Origin: Nemertoderma westbladi
Lineage: Eukaryota; Xenacoelomorpha; Nemertodermatida; Nemertodermatidae
Direction of reading: 5' to 3'
Assembly: GCA_032718475.1 (NCBI GenBank)
Contig: JAUCBJ010007942.1
Span: forward strand, 33,021 to 97,020
DNA length: 64,000 nt
Part shown: positions 58,531 through 64,000 of the stretch, piece after piece
Position numbering within the stretch: position 1 is the stretch's first letter
Layout of the letters: each line of letters opens with the position of its first letter
Translations under genes and position numbers: made by a program
The notes under the pieces: model-generated
Database searches by the model: none
Told to the model about the DNA's origin: nothing
What the model saw: only the letters and a program-made list of their open reading frames with translations

Positions 58531-59627
58531 GACCGGCTCTAAGCGCTACTCTAAACATCAGTTGTACGTTGAATAAAGGCAGTTACACTTACCAGCTGAC
58601 AATGTTCAACCGAAACGAGAACAACGTGTTACTAGAGGGGGAACCCAGCGAGGAGCACATATTCAACACGTGTTCCTTAACGAGTCCCGACTCTAAGGGT
58701 AAAATATCCCTCATAGTCGTCCCAATAATAGTCTGTCTCTTACTGCTCCTCTTCTTGGTCCTCTTCTTCTCTTGGGCGAAACTCAAAAACACAAAATGTT
58801 TCCGTAAACTTCCCAAACCCACGTTCGCAGAGGCCCCGGAATGCGTCCGCTTGGAGGCGTACGGCACGCGTTGGCGGGACGGCCCGTTCGGTATCCTGGG
58901 CTACCGTACGCCCCCCAGCGTCAGGGTGCTCCCTCCCGCCGCGCCCCCGGGCCCCTCTGAGGCCCCCGCGACGCCCCCCGATTACAATAAAGTCATCCAC
59001 ATCGAGGATCCGTCGCCCTACAGCGGCGTCAGCGTTCTAACGGACCCCAGTATCGTTCTAGCCAGCCCGCCGTTAGGGGGCGTTGAAAGCCCAGCGGAGG
59101 CGGAAACTCAGCTGGTTCGCGGCGAATCCTCCCCGCTAGAGGGCGCAACTTCGCCGCTGAGCGTTGTAACTTCCCCTCTAGGCGGCGTAACTCTCCCGTT
59201 CGGGCTCGCTACATCCCCGGTAGGTGGCGCACACATGATCTCGCCGCTAGGGGGTTACATACTCGAGGCGGACATCCCTTTGGTCGCCCCTTCGCGGCGG
59301 ACAGCGGCAGTGGAGCGCTCGTCCAGCGCGGTCTCGTCCAGCCAGTCGTTGCGCTCCGCTAGGGGGCGCGACCGACTGTCGGACCGGTCCGCCGGCTCCA
59401 CAGACTCCGGACACCACGACGGAAGTCCCACGGCGACCCACCAGGGGGCGTCCGGTATCCTAGCGACGGACCTCGCGTGCGACGGCGACCCCATAGAATT
59501 GGAGCCGTTAAACCCCCCCAGTCCCGGGGCCGACCGGGTTACACAGCCCCGCGTCACTCACAGTAGGAAACTCGAGCTGGTAGACCCGCTAGAGGGCGCT
59601 CTCTACCCGCCAGACACCACGGTCTGA
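58531..59627 (+). CDS. Terminal exon of a type I single-pass receptor
   Basis: The frame is open from the acceptor (2 bases, then codons from 58533) to TGA at 59627, about 365 codons. There is no ATG near the beginning because this is an internal start of an exon. The first ~55 residues look like the end of an extracellular beta-sandwich (Ig or fibronectin type III), with NISC and NTCSL cysteines. A strong membrane helix, SLIVVPIIVCLLLLLFLVLF, follows, then SWAKLKN and a juxtamembrane LPKPTF that faintly recalls the box 1 of cytokine receptors. The ~285-residue tail is Pro/Ser-rich with repeats of SPLGGV, tyrosines in DYNKV, PYSGV and GYILE, and no kinase or death domain. Upstream exons must lie beyond the 21.7-kb array. 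It is certainly a membrane receptor-like exon; the family is not fixed. Codon GC is far above the flanks. Confidence 0.75.
59070..59600 (+). promoter_or_regulatory. Cluster of eight CTCF-like motifs inside the receptor exon
   Basis: Matches to the CTCF core (CCRSYAGRKGGCGC) occur, all on the plus strand, at 59070 (CCGTTAGGGGGCG), 59133 (CCGCTAGAGGGCGC), 59175 (CCTCTAGGCGGCG), 59217 (CCGGTAGGTGGCGC), 59244 (CCGCTAGGGGGTT, weak), 59356 (CCGCTAGGGGGCGC), 59438 (CCACCAGGGGGCGT) and 59586 (CCGCTAGAGGGCGCT). Six sit in the same codon frame (Pro-Leu-Gly/Glu-Gly), but 59356 and 59438 are in the two other frames. Binding is inferred from motif only. Confidence 0.6.
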
Positions 59628-61317
59628 GCCCCCCAACCCCGGGGCCGTTGGGTTGGCTGCGGCCGGGTGCTTTTCGCTTCTCATCGTACATTATTAGCCT
59701 CATACAGTTTAATTGTTCGTCCTTTTGGCCCAGTTCTCGTCGCTTGTAGATCTCCCTACGGTTTATTCGCACCGCCAGTCTCCTCTACTAACTAATAATT
59801 AGTTGACGTACTACTTACTTACTCTTATATAAATACATTTTTATAATATTCTTCTAAATCACTTATATTTTTTATAAAGTTGCCATTTAATATGATAATA
59901 ACGTAGATAGAGATAATAGTAGGTCGACTGCCTATCATCGTAAATTCCAAGAATTCGGCTATCCCCATAAAGCCGCGTTCATTTTACAAAAACTAAAATC
60001 TAAAATACATTTTGTCAAATTTTGTCCCTTGAAAATCGGTGTGAAACATTTCGATGTTAAACTTTTATATTAAAACTCCAGAAACTCTAGGATAATTATT
60101 GTGTTTATTGTTAACTTGGTTGAAATGTGTCTATAAACTAGACAACCCACTCACTATCTGTAATATATAGAGCCGTTGACTCGGATAACTCGGACCAACT
60201 CAACTGCTCGCCGTCTATTACCATAAAGAGACATCATTTAATCTTTCTATAAGCAATTCAATATTAGCTTTTCATGAATTCGCACAATTCCTATCGGAAT
60301 TAGCCATTCTTCTTCGCATTTAATGTCTCAACTTCGAATCTTCTTAATTATCTCTAGAACGCTTGCGTTGCTAGGATTCACAATAACAATATCTGAGAAC
60401 AGCTGTTATTGCTTTCTAACATTACAGGTTTTATCGTTCTTTGGCGGCCATTATTTATTGTTCTATTTAACAATTACACAACCTTCTCAATCATTTTGTT
60501 TGTTTGTGTTGCTACGCATTTGAGATATTGTATAAACAGTTGTTACCCAGCTACTCAACAGAAAGACGTAGTGTTCTAGAATATCGTGTATTTATTAAAT
60601 AGAATGGCGTTCAGCGAACGATACTTATTGCAATCTTTGAACGCCTATATCTCAGTTGTTTCTCCACGAAAGTAAAGAAATCTTTCCAATGAAATGAGAA
60701 AATTACGATTAATGTGAAGAATGGCCACGATTCGGAGGGGGCGATTCCGCAAAATGCAATTTTATTATAGAATCAAAAACAAAATATATAATTATGACTC
60801 CGTCTCAATGTCGGATGGGGCCTCAATGGGGGGGGGGGGGGGGGTGTCATCAGATAATGACAAATTAATAATCATAATTTTAATGTTAATGTTAACAAAT
60901 TTTCATCAAAATTAGGCCAAAATAGAGACAAATTATGTAAAAATTAGTGTGAAACTTTTTGAATTGAAAAGGATGTTCGAATTGTTTGAATTGAATTTGT
61001 GAAAAATCCCTGACATTTGGAAGTAAATATTATTAGAACACTTATTTTGACTTTGTAATATTGTGTAGTAATTAATATAAAGTTTAAATTTAATATTTAA
61101 TTTTTTGGTGTATAATAGTTTGGCTTTGGAGCAACAAATTACAAAGGAAATCCATGAAAAACAGAAAGAGAATTCAGTGGGACGATTTTAGTCTGAAATA
61201 AATCATAATATAAAAGGTGTGATAATTATATTGGTAATTAATTGTAAGTCAATTCAATTTAATAATTATAATGATTTTAATCGTAATAATTGTTTTATAT
61301 TTTACAATCGGATGAAG
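59628..61317. other. 3' flank of the receptor gene; no further gene seen
   Basis: The first part is presumably 3' UTR. The rest is AT-rich with a 17-G run at 60828-60844. Only short unsupported frames occur. Confidence 0.5.
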
Positions 61318-61359
61318 TACCAAGGTGTGCTATTATAGTACCAAGGTGTGCTATTATAG
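61318..61359. repeat. Exact 21-bp tandem duplication
   Basis: TACCAAGGTGTGCTATTATA plus G occurs twice in a row (61318-61338 and 61339-61359). Confidence 0.95.
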
Positions 61360-61730
61360 CACAGGGTGTCGCCTTGCTATTAATGTTTTTATTAATTTGT
61401 TCTCTTCGCCACGATTAAAATTGTTTATTTCACCGTTGTAGAATGTTGGTTTATATCAGAACTGTAATAGAATCAATATAGATAACAAACTGCCTGAATA
61501 TTATTGCCTATTCCTCGTGTCTTTTATTATTTAATGATACTCATCTAGATGGTGTTCTCCGCACCTTCCCACACGTTCACATCCTACCACCCTTGGTAAA
61601 GTATTTACAGATTTAGTTTTCATAATTAAAAGTATTTTGTATAAATAACTTATTGCCATAATACACTAGCTCTATACACAGAGGTACTAAGTGGGGTTTT
61701 TTTATCACATTTTTAATGATGCTGATTTCT
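61360..61730. other. No gene seen
   Basis: AT-rich DNA leading into the 33-bp array; nothing supported. Confidence 0.5.
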
Positions 61731-64000
61731 GTACGTAGTGAATGCAGTATGGTGCTGCTTTGTGAATGAAGTGATTGCAGTATGGTGCTGCTTTGTGAAC
61801 GAAATGAATGCAGTATGGTGCTGCTTTGTGAACGAAGTGAATGCAGTATGGTGCTGCTTTGTGAACGAAGTGAATACAGTATGATACTGCTTTGTGTATA
61901 TTCTGAATGCAGTATGATGCTGCTTTGTGAACGAAGTGAATGCAGTATGGTGCTGCTTTGTGAACGAAGTGAATGCAGTATGGTGCTGCTTTGTGAACGA
62001 AGTGAATGCAGTATGATACTGCTTTGTGTATATTCTGAATGCAGTATGATGCTGCTTTGTGAACGAAGTGAATGCAGTATGGTGCTGCTTTGTGAACGAA
62101 GTGAATGCAGTATGATACTGCTTTGTGTACGAAGTGAATGCAGTATGGTGCTGCTTTGTGAACGAAGTGAATGCAGTATGATACTGCTTATGTATATTCT
62201 GGATACAGTATGATGCTGCTTTGTGTACGTAGTGAATGCAGTATGATGCTGCTTTGTGTACGTAATAAATGCAGTATGATACTGCTTTGTTTACTTATTG
62301 AATGCAGTATGATGCTGCTTTGTGTATATTGTGGATGCAGCATGATGCTGCTTTGTGTACGTAGTGAATTTAATGCAGTATGTGCTGCTTTGTTTACGTA
62401 GTGAATGTAATATGATGCTGCTTTGTGTTCAAAGTGAATGCAGTATGATATTGCTTTGTGTATATTGTGGATGCTGTATGATGCTGATTTGTGTGCGCAG
62501 TGAATGCAGTATGATGCTGATTTGCGTACGTACTGAATTGAGTATAATGCTGCTTTGCGTACGTACTGAATGCAATTTGATACTGCTTTGTTTACGTAGT
62601 GAATGCAGTATGATGCTGCTTTGTGTATATTGTGGATGCAGTATGATGCTGCTTTGTGTACGTAGTGAATGCAGTATGATGCTGATTTGTGTACGTACTA
62701 AATTGAGTATGATGCTGCTTTGTGCATATTGTGGATGCAGTATGATGCTGCTTTGTGTTCGAAGTGAATGCAGTATGATGCTGATTTGTGTACGTAGTGA
62801 ATTGAATGTAGTATGTGCTGCTTTGTTTACGTAGTGAATGCAGTATGATGCTGCTTTGTGTATATTGTGGATGCAGTATGATGCTGTTTTGTGTACGTAG
62901 TGAATGCAGTATGATGCTGATTTGTGTACGTACTAAATTGGGTATGATGCTGCTTTGTGCATATTGTGGATGCAGTATTATGCTGCTTTGTGTTCGAAGT
63001 GAATGCAGTATGATGCTGATTTGTGTACGTAGTGAATTGAATGTAGTATGTGCTGCTTTGTTTACGTAGTGAATGCAGTATGATGCTGCTTTGTGTATAT
63101 TGTGGATGCAGTATGATGCTGCTTTGTGCACGTAGTGAATGCAGTATGATGATGATTTGTGTACGTAGTGAATGCAGTATAATGATGATTTGTGTACGTA
63201 CTAAATTGAATATGATGCTGCTTTGTGTATATTGTGGATGCAGTATGATGCTGCTTTGTGTTCGAAGTGAATGCAGTATGATGCTGATTTGTGTACGTAG
63301 TGAATTGAATGCAGTATGTGTTGCTTTGTTTACGTAGTGAATGCTCTATGATGCTGCTTTGTGTGCGTAGTGAATTGAATGCAGTAGTATGCTGCTTTGT
63401 GTATGTAATGAATTGAATGCAGTATGTGCTGCTTTGTTTACGTATTGAATGCTATATGATGCTGCTTTGTGTTCGAAGTGAATGCTGTATGATGCCGCCT
63501 TGTGTACGTAGTGAATTCAGTATGATGCTGCTTTGTGTATATTGTGGATGCAGTATGATGCTGCTTTGTGTACGTAGTGAATGCAGTATGATGCTGATTT
63601 GTGTACAAAGTGAATGCAGTATGATGCTGATTTGTGTACGAAGTGAATGCAGTATGATGATGCTTTGTGTACGAAGTGAATGCAGTATGATACTGCTTTG
63701 TGTATATTCTGGATGCAGTATGATGCTGCTTTGTGTATATAGTGGATGCAGTATGATGCTGCTTTGTGAACGTATGGAATGCAGTATGATGCTGATATGT
63801 GTACGAAGTGAATGCAGTATGATACTGCTTTATTTATATTCTGGATGCAGTATGATGCTGCTTTGTGTACGTATTGAATGCAGTTGATGCTGCTTTGTGT
63901 ACGTATTGAATGTAGTTGATGCTGATTTATGTACGAAGTGAATGCAGTATGATGCTTCTTGGTATACATAGTGAATGCAGTATGATCCATATTGTTTACA
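61731..64000 (+). repeat. 33-bp minisatellite with higher-order structure, runs off right edge
   Basis: The unit is about GTGAATGCAGTATGATGCTG followed by CTTTGTGTACGTA (33 bp), with some 65-70 copies in view. Variants include TATATTGTGGATG, GAACGAAGTGAATG and GATTTGTGTACG. A 4-bp-longer unit (GTGAATTGAATG) recurs at about 62801, 63036 and 63304, spaced 235 bp (7 x 33 + 4) and 268 bp. Because 33 is 11 codons, long frames are open on both strands (plus: SECSMMLLCVR repeats). With no start context and heavy variation, these are probably not translated. Confidence 0.95.

Overview
The window is eukaryotic. Coding pieces are single exons with splice acceptors, and most of the sequence is AT-rich DNA carrying LINE, LTR, DNA-transposon and minisatellite sequence. 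Many short palindromic words (TACTGTA, GTAGGCCTA, TACCGGTA), BEL/Pao elements and CTCF-like motifs fit a marine invertebrate deuterostome such as an echinoderm or hemichordate. That placement is an inference and the species is not identified.

Layout: 1-2962 (minus) is the gag part of a BEL/Pao retroelement that runs off the left edge and has two in-frame stops. 3000-8190 is mostly featureless, with a tRNA-like sequence near 5500. 8549-9434 (plus) is a likely exon for a small single-pass membrane protein with six clustered cysteines. 9666-9888 is a Harbinger-type MITE. 10.8-18.4 kb holds LINE pieces, including a 5'-truncated copy (12371-14227) between unusually long 72-74 bp target duplications, a terminal-inverted-repeat element (14.7-15.5 kb) and a perfect 69-bp hairpin. 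18.8-19.1 kb is a seven-unit 45-bp tandem repeat. 19739-21805 is a non-autonomous Tc1/mariner-like element with perfect 45-bp ends.

22334-36799 is a very large (14.5 kb) BEL/Pao-type LTR element on the minus strand. Its order is 5' LTR, ORF1 (charged coiled coil plus Asn-rich tail), a frame-shifted gag segment, pol (gag DUF1759 region, aspartic protease, RT, RNase H, integrase), a 0.9-kb tandem repeat, and a third ORF in the envelope position. ORF3 looks like an EXD1/Egalitarian-type DEDD 3'-5' exonuclease fold joined to three CCHC zinc knuckles. This is the most unusual coding feature here.

36800-58485 is a 21.7-kb array of a 38-bp unit (about 570 copies) abutting the 5' LTR. It ends 45 bp before a splice acceptor. 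The exon behind it (58531-59627, plus) encodes the end of a type I membrane receptor. Its cytoplasmic tail is coded by DNA packed with eight same-strand CTCF-like motifs, in more than one reading frame. From about 61.73 kb to the window end is a 33-bp minisatellite with higher-order repeats.

Functional links are few. The receptor exon, array and LTR element probably share one intron or gene neighbourhood, and the array and CTCF-like cluster sit back to back. The rest is independent repeats.
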